A stretch of DNA of 64,000 nt from Acorus gramineus. Taxonomy: Eukaryota; Streptophyta; Magnoliopsida; Acorales; Acoraceae. Every line of letters starts with the position of its first letter. The first letter of the stretch is position 1. Below, piece by piece: positions 11,481 to 22,919 of the stretch. Position numbers and translations under genes: made by a program. The notes beneath the pieces are model-generated. The model searched no databases and had not been told where the DNA came from. It saw only the letters and a list, made by a program, of their open reading frames with translations. Location: NCBI GenBank assembly GCA_030737835.1, contig CM060853.1, positions 17,418,895-17,482,894 on the forward strand, given 5' to 3'.

Positions 11481-14400
11481 TTAGACTTGGACAAGTGTTT
11501 CGTCATTCACAACTGCTATATCAACCCTTGCTGTTCGTGCATTAGCAGACATGCGCTCCTTCCATATTCTACCGTCCTGATATCACAGGAGACAGGTGAT
11601 GCATCAAGAACGTAGTTGAATGAGAAGCAACATTATGATGCTATTCAACTATCATAAATATGCCATTCAAGCCTGATGGAGGTTCCAGGTGAAAGAGTCA
11701 CACACCCATAAAATTCTCCACTTGTAAGGATGCAAGATAGAATAGAGAGACTGGTTTTGTAATGCATTTTTAAAATATTCATCGTCTTTTTAAAGATCAA
11801 ATAGATTGAGGTTCTTAAGTTGATTACCTTCTACAGTTTTTCATAGTGGCTCAACTAAAAATGATGAGAAGTCTTGGGTTTGAGTTCTGAGTGGCCACTT
11901 TATGCCAAAAAAAAAAAAGATGCAAAAGATTAAATCTGTATTCAGTTTACCCCCACTAGCAGGATCGCTCTGGGTGGTGGCATGTACAATATTCATACTT
12001 CATGAATTGAGGTTCTTTAATATAGAACTTAGCTTGTCTACATTCAATAATCAAGCGATTTTGTTTATGCACCGAAACTGGCACCATATGCATGATAAGC
12101 AGCACTCTTACAATCCAAGCACATGATTTAAAGCATTTTCTGTCTGTGTAGAGTTTACTTCAGATATGACTATTTACATAAAGATTGCTTATTGAGTTAT
12201 TGTAACATCGGTATTCCAATAGTCCAAGCACATAATCTAAAAAATTCTTGAAATGGCAGAAAAGACAAACACATAGTTATCCGCATATTTGCTTCAACAT
12301 CACTCAAAAACCTAGTTTATCAATAAGGAATCCTAATGGTGGAAAGAGTCACCATTCAAGAGGAAGACAACAAATAGAGGAGAGAATGAAAATGGAGAAT
12401 GGAAATCACTTTGTACTAATCATAGCTAACAACTATTATCCATAGAATTTGCGCACATCCAGAAGTTGTGTTACTACAAGAGATTGCCCACTATATATTA
12501 TTATAAAATGTTTCCAAGAGTTGTTGAATGAACATGTTGCTTTGTAAACTACCTTTATATTCACGAGAAAGCTAACAATAGTAATTGCCTTGTGTATATA
12601 GTCACACAAGAATTCAACTGCATATAGAAGGAGAATGTCTATGATTATGACAATCACACCAAACGAATAAATAATTCTGATATTGTTGCTAGAAGGATGA
12701 TGGTGAATAACAATGATGGGCATGGACATAATAGATATTGCACAGATACAACAGCTAAGAGTTCGAATCACAAGAAGTTAGAGTAACATGGTGGGGGCAA
12801 AGAAGAGGAAATAGCAGCACAAGTCTCTTCAGTTATTTTCCTTGTTTTCTTTTGCTCTTTCTAATTTCCATTTCCCTAGTCCTATATTTTAGAGGACTTC
12901 ACTATATTAATGCTTAACATGGTTCCAAGGCATCACCCAAAATGGCCCCACATATAGTACGGTGTGGGTGTGTGCTCCAGCTGAAGACTTGAATCCATGA
13001 CTTTGTCCTGCTAGCCCAAATACTTTTATCATTGATCCAAGCAATGGAACCATTAAGATGAGGGAAAAAAAACTACTTCAGATGATTTGGCCATATGTGA
13101 CAAAGATTGAGTGTATCAGTTAGGAAGGGTGATGTGGTCATCATTGAAGAGGCTTTTAGAACAAGGGTAAGCTAAAGCAAACTTCGATGGTGGAAAATAT
13201 ATGACTTGTTAACTGTATCAAAGGATATGTTTGGTGATAGAGTTGATTAGTTGAATGGCAAAAAAAAAGATTCATATAACCAACCTGAAATTTTTGGGAC
13301 GATTGCTTTATCGCTATTGTTGTCCACATCCAATTATCTAAAAGAAGACTTGGATAACACGAATGCATTGTGAGTTTTTTTTTAAATTCTACAGTGCTTT
13401 AAAGACCAATTTATTTTAGAAGGAAAGGACTGTTAATAGATATCAACAATAAAAGGACCTAGAAATATACCTTATAAAATGACCCCATAACTTTATTTAA
13501 AGAAATCGAGGAAGTAAGATTTTTCAAAATCAATGGCTTACAGGGGAGACTGGATCCTGATGCACAGTTGGAAAAACCAAAACTGAATCCAGGGAATGAT
13601 GCATTAAAAGAAGATTGAAGTGGCTCGAAAAAAAGGGCAACTTGTATTAATCAAAGAAATCATTATAGGTAACTAAATTGAGCTAATTGACTTTCTTTCC
13701 TGCATATATTTTGTGAACTGTGAAGACTTTAACAACTGTAATAAATCATTTATCAAAAAACTCCAACAGACAGCTTAATAAGAACAAAAGACAATGAGCA
13801 TACTGCATCTGAATGAGTGTCATCATTACTTGAAAACCAGGCTATCTGTGTAAAAGGGATAAGGCAGGAGAAATGTATTTAAGCACTGTCTTCTATTTAA
13901 ATCCCCTTGAAAAAGCACAATAATTCTAAAAAAATGTCACTAAAATCCTCCTCCTGAACTCATGCATGAAGTAAGACACATCGACTAATTCTCCAGGGTC
14001 ATTGTGGCCAAAAAGGAAGGTATGCAATCACACCCCAGCCTCTATTTCTAGCTTATTTTTCAGCCATTCAGACAATTTTGAACACTCAATCACAAGGCAC
14101 AAGAAATATCAGGACATGCTTACACTCAATCAAATATCATGACGGCCTTAGTCTGAAATAAAAAATCTAATAAAATACAAGAAGCATATAATGATCATTT
14201 TCTCAAAAAGCAGTCTTGGTGCCCGCCTAGGCAGGCCCTCCCCTTTGGACTGCTAGGCATCTGCATAGATAGTTCCATGACTCAAATGCCTACCTTTGTA
14301 GACATTGACATGTTAACATTTATTCCTTGAAACAAAACCTCAAAATTTAACATCCCTTTTCATTTTGGCGCGGCCTACGTGTTATAAACTTCGTGAAAGT

Positions 14401-16011
14401 TTTGGGATTCCTCCCATTTTATTATTCAAAAAGTTTCAAATGAGCTTCAAAATTTTTAAATGTTTTGGAGGGAAAGTGTGTTCCCCTCTATTTGTTTTCT
14501 TGGCTTGGCACTCCACAAACATAGTCCCACATTGCTTATTTTGGAAATTTAGATCTTCAATATAAGGTAGAATGTTGGTACTTGGGTAGGGTCCTAAGGG
14601 GGGCAAGGGCTTGTGAATGCTTTTGCATTTTGTATTTTGTACTTGGTCCTTGGGGTCGGGTGGGTTGGTTCAGGTCATAACAGAAGCTTAGTGGAGCGTT
14701 TTCTTTGAAACGGCTCTCTTCCTTTGCCTCTATAAAAAGAGACTAAAGGACTGTATTTCAAATATGCAATCTCCACTCTCTCTCTTGTTCCAGAAATAAT
14801 TTTTTCTTTTGACGATTGTTCAAGTTAGCGACTGGTTCACATATTTTCTTCCTGCTGCACCAAAGGAGAAAATCAACAAGGTTGGATGGTTGTATCCGGG
14901 GAGCAAATCGTCGAGTATCCTATACAATTGAGGGGGCAATTCTGTTCTTAAGACAGCGTAAAACTTGCCTCCATCCAGGCCATCTCTGAAACTTATAGTT
15001 CTATGTGCTGTCTTAGATCCATTGCATGCTAGTTTAATTTGATTTTGAAATACTTTTTTCCAACACTACGCACCCACCTTTAAAACATTGCTAATGACTT
15101 ATAGCATGAATGTGCCACGAGTCAGCAACTAGCACCAATTGACTCCTTTTCCTTGAACTGGATATATAGAAAAGTAAAAACAGTGGATATTTAAAGCTCA
15201 ATGAGTTTCCATAATTAGTGTTGTTGGGATGTGAAGCTCAACTGCAAAGTCCACTCACTACATGTAAACATGATGCATCAAGTAATTACGCATTTCTGAA
15301 AGTCAGACAATCTTGCCCATGCTTGTCAATTAAACACCGGACATCATGGAAAAATTACGCAAAGCCATACAACAATCATTACAGTTGGATTCACCCATTG
15401 AAATCAAGGAGTGGAACAACATACCAACAAGACAACATAATTTTCAACGTTAGGGGAGCAGACATTAGTCAATCATAATTTGCACAAGCACCACTAATAA
15501 TACAAAGAGAGAAGATGCAAATGATTAACATATAATCACATACTTAATCATATAATGGATAATCACAGACCCTAAAAAAAAGAAGAGCAACTCACATTTA
15601 AGATCGACGGTTCCGGCAATGGACACTTGACAGGCTCATCGCAGTCGACCGGCTCGGTCGGGTGCTCAACCGGCTTAAACTCCGCCGCGACTTCGGTCCC
15701 ATGCGGGGAATCCACTGGTGCAGCCGCCGCCAAATTCGCGGCATTTGCATTCGGTATTGCGGTTTGACTCACTTCCTACAATGGTTAATGTAAAACTACA
15801 ATTCATCAATTACACAATGAAAATCTATTCTTTGATCAACACAGACAAAAATACAAAAAAAAAAAAACACCAAACAAAAATTAAACTTTCATTTGATTCA
15901 TAAAAAGACCGTGAGAGATCGAAGGGTGAGAGAGGTGCTCACGATCGCGCTCCGAGAGCGTCGATGGCCCGAGCGACCGGTGGAGGAGAAGCGGGAGAAG
16001 AGGCCGACCAT
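11481..16011 (-). CDS. Small conserved plant protein of unknown function (114 aa)
   Basis: Three exons: 16011-15943 (23 aa), 15775-15596 (60 aa) and 11576-11481 (31 aa plus stop), all joining in phase 0. The product begins MVGLFSRFSSTGRSGHRRSR and continues with the conserved block EVAAEFKPVEHPTEP, then KCPLPEPSILN. The last exon reads DGRIWKERMSANARTARVDI. I recognise this layout (MVGLFSRF start, EFKPVEHP, CPLPEPSILNDGRIWKERV) as a widespread plant family with no assigned function. It has no signal peptide or TM segment. The N-terminus is basic, which could suit nuclear localisation, but that is inference. The third exon is small and easy to miss; it is supported by exact continuation of the conserved motif across a 4-kb intron. 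That intron holds a solo LTR, a LINE relic and a SINE-like piece. Confidence 0.85.
11848..11912 (+). mobile_element. Possible tRNA-derived SINE fragment
   Basis: AGTGGCTCAACTAAAAATGA resembles a pol III box A and GGGTTTGAGTTCTGAG resembles box B. A 12-A run follows at 11907-11918. It lies in intron 2 of the 114-aa protein gene. It is short, and no target-site duplication was verified. Confidence 0.3.
13065..13205 (+). mobile_element. Relic of an RTE-type LINE reverse transcriptase C-terminus
   Basis: One plus-strand frame (with stops) reads FR*FGHM*QRLSVSVRKGDVV followed by IIEEAFRTR. This is the decayed form of the conserved RWFGH(V/M).RR..APVRR..... tail typical of plant RTE-clade LINEs. 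It is interrupted by several stop codons and is non-functional. It sits in the same sense-reversed intron as the solo LTR. Confidence 0.45.
14375..15070 (+). mobile_element. Solo LTR of a retrotransposon with 5-bp TSD
   Basis: The LTR spans 14380-15065 (686 bp), starting TGTTATAAAC and ending TTTTTTCCAACA, i.e. a TG...CA element with short TGTT/AACA inverted ends. It is flanked by the perfect duplication CTACG at 14375-14379 and 15066-15070. Inside, a TATA box (TATAAAAAGA, 14731-14740) is followed by a plausible U5, which puts the LTR on the plus strand. No gag-pol lies beside it, so it is a solo LTR left by recombination. The TGTT/AACA ends suit a Copia-type origin, but that is inference. 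Confidence 0.8.
14731..14740 (+). promoter_or_regulatory. TATA box inside the solo LTR
   Basis: CTATAAAAAGAG lies about 350 bp into the LTR, in the position expected for the U3 promoter. If active, it would transcribe antisense to the host gene's intron. Confidence 0.5.
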
Positions 16012-18598
16012 CTCGGGCGAGTGAGGTCGGTCCGATCGATCTGAAGTTGGTTTCGGATTTTAACCTACTCGGGATTGCTTGGTCTGAGAGGATGTGCTCG
16101 GATTCTCCTAATCGGAAGAGTGAGACACACGCGTCGGAGAGGTGGGGGGGGGGGGGGGGTTGTCCCAGAAACTGTGGTTGATGAAAAGGGCGGCGAAGTG
16201 AATAGAACCTCTATTATTAGCCTTTTAAAAGTGAGCCCGGACAATTTTTTATTTTTAAAAAATAAAAAAATTCTTGAATGTCGTATGACATGAATAAAAT
16301 ATTCATCAGGGGGATATCTCGGGCAATCACATGATTATAATAAATTAATAATATGATGGCATAGTTTGATGTATTTATTGAGAGCGCGGTTACATGCTGT
16401 TTTTTTTTTTTTTCAGCTTCAATGTCAATTTTATACATCTGCTATAGGTATGTTCAATATATATTTCATAAAAGTGATCATACAATTTATTAAAGTAACT
16501 TTATTAGATGACATATGTAATAATGATGTATGTTAATTTTAAAAAACCAAAACGGATAAGAAGTAAATTTAAAGTTAGAAAAAAATGATTATATATAACA
16601 TTATTCATTTATTAAGCCACCCGTGTCATAGTTAAAGTAAAATTAATAAAATGGTACTCTTGTGTGATAACTGATAAGTAGATGTGAAAGACAAATAATA
16701 AGTTTGTTAGTCATGTTATAGAGTTAATTTTCAAACCATCATTTTTTTTATAAGGTTAAAAAATCTTGCTATTAATAAATTAATAAAATAATATTTTTTA
16801 AAAGTTAAATTTGAAATGCAATATTATAATAATCTCATTGGTTTAATCGCACATCAAAGTTGGATGTCTACCCCAATAATTCTGCATCAAGTCTTGTAGA
16901 TAACAACATTGAAAAACCGTATGAAAGTTTTTACATTTTGTTTTAAACTTGTGATGATTCATCCTTTATAATATTAATAATAATTTCACTCACTATTTTA
17001 GAGATTTTGTACAATAAATAAATAAATGTGTCCACATCAATTTGAGGGATTTGTGGTGTCGCAACCTGCACCATATTTGCTCATCAGTATAAAGAGATTG
17101 CTAGCATAGTCCACACAACAGCTTGAGGAGAGAGGAAAAGAAAGAGACGGTTTGAGACAAATGGGAGGTGGAGAAGAGAGAGGATCGCGGGGGACATTGA
17201 GGAGGGATGGAAAAGGATGGAAGACGAGGGAGCTTGAAGGGCCACACTATATTCTCATGTTAGTTTGGTGTGCATAAAAGATAACATTATACAACCCAAT
17301 ATGTCACAACATTAACAATAAAAGTGAAGTCACAAACTGTGTTATAAGAAAATCGGCTAACACTTCTCTTTCTATAAAGGAGGTTAAAGAGATCAAACCT
17401 AGGACATCAATCTTCAAATATAAAAAATCAGTGAAGTTATAACAAAATAGATTACCATCTTATCATTTGGAAATTAACAAAAATAAATTATTATATATCA
17501 CATAAATATTCCCCGTGTCTTTTATTTTGATTTTCTTTCAAGGTATGACTTTATGTAATATTAGTTATATGTACTTCACTAAATTGTATATGCCTATTTA
17601 TATTAAAATTTTAAAAATTTATATGCATCTTGGCGGTGGACTGAAAGAACGATCGTAGACGATGAGCATCGAAGGAGGGGAGAAAGAAAGAGAAATGAAT
17701 GGAGGAAGTCGAAGAGGGTGGCATGGAGGATGGGAGGACGGCAGTGAACAACTAGGTGATGGTTGCCTGCCACCATCCTCCTCCCACCACTCTCTCTCTT
17801 TCATTCTCTATTTTTTCTCTCCTCTATCCCAATGTTGCCCTCCATGCTATCCTCCATCGTCGCCTTTTCTGTCCCACCTCTCTCTCTCTCTCTTTTTCTC
17901 ACTCTACCCTTTTTTTTTTTTTTTCTTTTGTTCCTCTCCCTATTAAAAAATTTGATATTTTAATTTGATTTTTTAAGGGGTTGGGTCACATCTTAACGGG
18001 CTAACCGCCACTTATAAGTAATTTTGATATATTATTTTAAAGAAAACATTACGCTCAGTTTATTTTACAGTAAAAAAAATGCAGGTCACATATGTTTTTA
18101 TTTTTTATTTTAAATCATGTACATCATCTAATGAGGTAAATACTTTTACAAAAGTTGAAATATATTCACTGGATACAATGAATAGGAGAGGTTAATAAGG
18201 TAAATAAGATTGTATTTATGACTGTAAAAAGACTATGGCCCCATTTAACAACTCGTTTTTTTATTATTATTATTGTTTTTAGCTTTTAAAAAGAAGTTAA
18301 AAGACCCAAACAGATCTGCATATAGATTCTAACAAACAAATGTATCTCAAAAACTATGTTTTTTCTCATAAGTAACACACGTGATTCCTTGATTAATTAA
18401 AGAGCAGTGCTCATGATTATATCTTAAAACATTGTGGATAAAGCTCAAAACTGATTTTTAAACTGTGTTTCTAAACGCAGCACAAGCTAAATATGCATCC
18501 ATTCATTCAATGTGCAGGACACCATTATCTTGACCCGAGCGGGAGTGAAGCCAGACCCACTCGAAAGAGAAAACACAGAGCAACACAAAGTGCAAGTC
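16012..18598. other. Divergent promoter region and AT-rich spacer before OTP51
   Basis: No gene was seen. 16144-16159 is an uninterrupted G tract upstream of the minus-strand gene. 16430-16640 carries degenerate pieces of the dispersed AT-rich family. 17640-17940 is a purine/pyrimidine-rich low-complexity stretch whose long frames have no domain content. 18234-18490 looks like a MITE (starts near GGCCCCATTTAACAACTCG, ends near CTAAACGCAGCACAAGC) lying directly upstream of OTP51; its boundaries are not proven. Confidence 0.4.
18040..18235 (+). repeat. Dispersed AT-rich repeat family, copy 2
   Basis: It starts near AACATTACGCTCAG, has the core ACATCATCTAATGAGGTA at 18121-18138, and ends near AAGATTGTATTTATGACTG. 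The order of motifs is the same as in the copies near 4950, 38575 and 61400. Confidence 0.45.
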
Positions 18599-21566
18599 AT
18601 GCTCGTCAGCGCGGGCGAACTCTCCACCTCCGCGACCATCCCCCTTGGTCTGCGCCTCTCCATCTTCCACCACAAACGCAATCCCCGCCACCACCACCAC
18701 CACCTCCCAACACCCACAAACCCCCTCCTCCGCCGCCTCGAGATTCGCGCATCCCCTCCATGGACGACGTCCGCTCGCGCCACCCAAACCCAAACACCCT
18801 CCCTCGAAGAAGAGGAGGGAGAGAGTGATCGCAGTCCGTTTGAGCGGGACGACGACGACGACGACGGGGAGGACGAGGCGTTGAGGGACGCTAAGGCCTT
18901 CGATTCGCCGCACTACGAGGTGAAGGAGCTGTCGGAGCTCCCGGAGCAGTGGAGGAGGGCGAAGGTAGCGTGGCTGTGCAAGGAGGTGCCGTCGCACCGG
19001 CAGGCGACGCTGCTGCGCTTGCTCAACGCGCAGCGCAAGTGGGTCACGCAGGAGGATCTGTCTTATGTGGCCGTGCATTGCATGCGCATCCGCGAAAACG
19101 AGGCTGGTTTCAGGGTTAGTGCGGCTCGCTTGTCCTTCCTTATGCATACAATCTGTTCGTTAATTTGCCTGAAAAGATTTTTTTTTTTTTTGAATTTAAT
19201 GCGAAGATGAGTAGCTTCCTAGAGGCAGTGTTCTAAAAATCCCCTCTAGGCCCTGATTAATCCCCTGCTTAGGCCTAGGCGGGCCCAACCAGCAATGCTT
19301 AGCGCCTAGCCGTATTTCTGATTAATTGTTAGTTAACTAATAAGCTATAAGTTGTCTTCTATGTTATATATTAAGAAATATTTGTATGCTGTTCAAGATA
19401 TGCTTATTTTTTTTGTTGCAGTTTTGGATTTTACATTCTTTCCCTGTTTGGAATCTATTGTCAAACTGATTTGCTTCTACAAAATCGGTTTTTAGATAAT
19501 TAGTTCCAACCGGGTGTTTTTAAATTTTAGTTTTTGGTTTTGGATTTGGATTTTTATGTGCTACAATTCAATAAAAAAACAGCTCTTATGAAAAAACTAG
19601 ATGAGAGCAGCTTTCATGAAATGTTATTTTTGTCTCCTTTTGGGAAAATTGGTTCGAAATGGGGGCCTAAGTATTGTGGTCTGGTCACACTTCAAGTAAT
19701 TTGTTGTTTCTTTTTTGTGTTATCCAGGTTTATAAATGGATGTCACAGCAGCACTGGTTTCAGTTTGATTTTGCTCTTGCTACCAGGCTAGCAGATTACC
19801 TGGGCAAGGATCGGAAGTTCTCAAAATGCCGCGAAATATTTGATGAGATAGTCAATCGAGAACGCGTTCCGAGCGAATCCACATTTCATATACTCATTGT
19901 TGCATATCTCAGTGCACCGATTGAAGGATGTGTGGAGGAAGCCTGTACAATGTATAACCGCATGATTCAGATTGGAGGGTACAGTCCACGCCTCAGCTTA
20001 CACAATTCACTCTTTAGAGCCCTCCTCAGAAAACCTGGGGGAGGTTCAAAACACTATCTCAAACAGGCGGAATTCATCTTTCACAATCTGGTCACAACCA
20101 ATCTTGAGATACAAAAGGACATATATAGCGGGTTGATATGGCTCCATAGCTATCAGGATGTCATCGATAGAGGAAGGATCACAGAATTAAGGGAAGAGAT
20201 GAAGCAGAGAGGAGTAGAAGAGAGTGTTGATGTGCTTCTGTCTGTGTTGAGGGCGTGCTCGAAAGAAGGGGATGTAGAGGAAGCAGAAATAACATGGCTT
20301 AAACTTCTTGACACTGGATATAGTCTCCCTTCCCAAGCTTTTGTGTACAGAATGGAAGTTTATGCCAAGATTGGAGAGCCTATGAAATCATTAGAAATAT
20401 TCAAGGGAATGCAAGAGGCAGGTATACCGACCAGTGTTGTAGCGTATCACAAAATTATCGAGTTAATGTCAAAAGCGCAAGAGTTGAAAATAACAGAAGC
20501 ACTTATGGATGAGTTCATAGGGAGTGGCAAGAAGCCACTCATGCCTTCATATATTGATCTGATGAACATGTACTTCAGTCTGGGTTTGCATGACAGATTG
20601 GAGTCGACATTTTCCGAGTGCATTAGTAGATGCCGTCCCAATCGAACTATTTATAACATCTACATGGACTCTCTCATAAGAGTTGGAAACCTTGAGAAAG
20701 CGGAACAGATTTTTAATGAGATGATCACAGGTGGTACAGTTAGTACCAATGCTCGGTCCTGCAACATCATTTTAGGTGGGTACCTCACTTCCAAAGAATT
20801 TCTGAAGGCTGAAAAGATTTACGATATGATGCACCAGAAGAAGTATGACATCGATCCGCAGTTGCTGGATGAAATCGAGTACATTCTTAGCCTGAACAAG
20901 AAGATGATGAAGAAGCCAGTTAAGCTCAAACTCGATGAAGAGCAACGTGAGATTTTGATGGGATTGCTTCTGGGTGGCGTTCGTATAGAATCAGATGAAC
21001 AGAAGAAGATTCATGCGGTCTTCTTCGAGTTCAGAGAGGGTTCTGATGTCCATTCGGTTTTGAAAACACACATTCATGAAAGATATCATGAGTGGTTGAC
21101 TTCTTTCTGTATGCTGAGAGATGGGAATGATGAGGTGCCATATCGATTCTCTACTGTCGCGCATTCAAATTTTGGTATATTCGCTGACCAATTCTATCGA
21201 AGTGGTCGACCATCAATTCCGAAGCTCATCCATCGGTGGCTGTCACCACGCGTTCTAGCTTACTGGTACATGCAAGGGGGCTTGAGGACCTCATCTGGGG
21301 ACATTGTGCTGAAGCTGAAGGGCGGGAGTCAAGAAGACCTTGAGAGGGTTGTAAGGACATTTCAAATGAGATCTTTGAATTGCAAAGTGAAAAGGAAGGG
21401 GAGAATCTCCTGGATAGGCTTTCAGGAAGAAGCTGCAAATAGGATCTGGGAATTGATGGAACCTTATGTTCTGGAAGATTTGAAAGATGTCCTGAAACCA
21501 GAAGGCCAGAAAATGGTTTTGGAGGAGAAACTGAATGATTCCATACAGTTAAATCATGTAGAGTAA
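18599..21566 (+). CDS. OTP51: PPR protein with LAGLIDADG domain, OTP51-like chloroplast splicing factor
   Basis: Two exons: 18599-19114 and 19728-21566, joined in phase 0, giving 784 aa. OTP51 is a chloroplast RNA-binding protein required for splicing of ycf3 intron 2 and for photosystem I accumulation. The N-terminus is rich in S, T, R and H ([20 protein letters not shown]), as in a transit peptide, and an acidic EEEEGE / DDDDDD region follows. PPR repeats fill about residues 190-560 (for example [20 protein letters not shown] near the exon junction). The C-terminal LAGLIDADG-type domain begins near residue 578: helix 1 reads LMGLLLGGV (about 581-589) and helix 2 reads AYWYMQGG (about 683-690). 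Both carry G where homing endonucleases have the catalytic acid, which fits an RNA-splicing role rather than cleavage. An in-frame ATG at 18512 would add 29 residues; I chose 18599 because the added part does not look like targeting sequence. Confidence 0.9.
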
Positions 21567-22642
21567 GGTAGATGCTTTGATTCTTTTATTTTGTGTGTAT
21601 GAAAATGAAGGGCCTATACGACAACGTGACAATCAACAACAATGTTCTAATCATACACATTAAAGGTTTGGTATGCATATTCTTCAACTCTTTTATGATT
21701 GCAGACTATGGGTTTCCACTTATGCAGCGCAAAATTCAGGCAATCATCATGTAACCAACCTTGTTGGGCAGGCTTTTCAATTTCTATGGATGACATTTTT
21801 ATAGTTCATGATTGATATTCATCACCATATTAGACCTGTATTGATCATTCGTGGTGGTAGCCATGTATCGGCACATGTTTGAGGAATATTTTGCAGGATT
21901 TCCTAATACCGCAGGAAATTTATGTAGTTCGATCAAATATTGTCTATATTCACAAAGATAATTTTATTTCCTTAAATTACAGGTTATGTGTAGGATCACA
22001 AAAGCTGTTTCCCATCTCAAGACATTAAAATTTCATGAAAAATGCATTGGTGTAAGAGTCATTGTCCAACGTTTAGTCATCAACCATTCAACAATAAAAA
22101 TACAAGACACAACCACTATCATAATAATGTATTTTATTAAATAAAATATATATTTTTATAAATGTCAAATATATATTCTAATAAATTAAATAAATATGTT
22201 TTTAAAAAATATAAAAAAAATTTCAATAAGACATTATTCACTAGAGATACATAAGAGCACTAATACGACAAACCAACCGTTACGGTCCAAAAATACGACA
22301 GAGACTGCAAATCACAAAGATCTTCCACCGTCGGATCCATCGCGGGAACCAGCTGGTTATAACGCGCGCGCGCGCGCGCTTTCGAGAATACCAAACCGGT
22401 TTTAACCGTTCAGCGTGTCCAACCGCATCGCAACCGTAAAAAAGGTATCCGTAGTCTACGACGCGACCGTTTGACCCCTTCAAAACCACGACCGAACCTC
22501 TCCATCTCCACATTTCCCGCAACAATCTCCTCTGCCCCTCCAAAGACCAAAAACAGAAGGGAAAAAAAAAAATGGCGGGTCTCCCCAACAACCTTCAAAC
22601 ACGTCGACGGAGGAGGCGATCCGTCTTCAACAATCGCACACG
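21567..22642. other. OTP51 3' UTR and promoter/leader of the WDR44-like gene
   Basis: OTP51 3' sequence occupies the left part. 22080-22250 is AT-rich and resembles the dispersed repeat family. A (CG)n microsatellite occurs at about 22365-22379. The leader of the next gene contains an upstream ATG in strong context at 22572. Confidence 0.5.
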
Positions 22643-22919
22643 ATGCCCTCGAAAAAGCAACCACAACATGCCAACGACGACGAAGAAGACGACTTCTTCG
22701 AGTCCTTCGACAGGATCCCCTCCTCCATCTCCGTCGACATCACCGCCTCCTCCGATGACGACGAAGATTTCGACGACTTCGACGACGCCCGTCTCTCATT
22801 CGCCTCCGCCGTCGCCCCTCCCTCCCCCGCCGTCTTCTCCACCTCCACCACCACCGCCGACTACAATGTGTGGATGTCGGAGCCGATGTCGATCAAGGAG
22901 CGCCGCCTCCTCCTCTTGA
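22572..22919 (+). promoter_or_regulatory. Upstream ORF overlapping the WDR44-like start codon
   Basis: The ATG at 22572 sits in the strong context AAAAATGGCG and opens a 115-codon frame in a different phase from the main ORF start at 22643, so the two overlap. If the leader is transcribed unspliced it could reduce translation of the main ORF. The encoded peptide (MAGLPNNLQTRRRRRR...) is low complexity and unlikely to be a functional protein. Confidence 0.35.

Noticed and set aside
17619-17968. Several 60-94-codon frames
   Set aside because: Purine/pyrimidine-rich low complexity similar to the 45.3-kb tract; no protein features.
18503-19147. 214-codon open frame on the minus strand over OTP51 exon 1
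   Set aside because: It is the antisense shadow of a GC-rich coding exon; composition is repetitive and no domain or splice context supports it.
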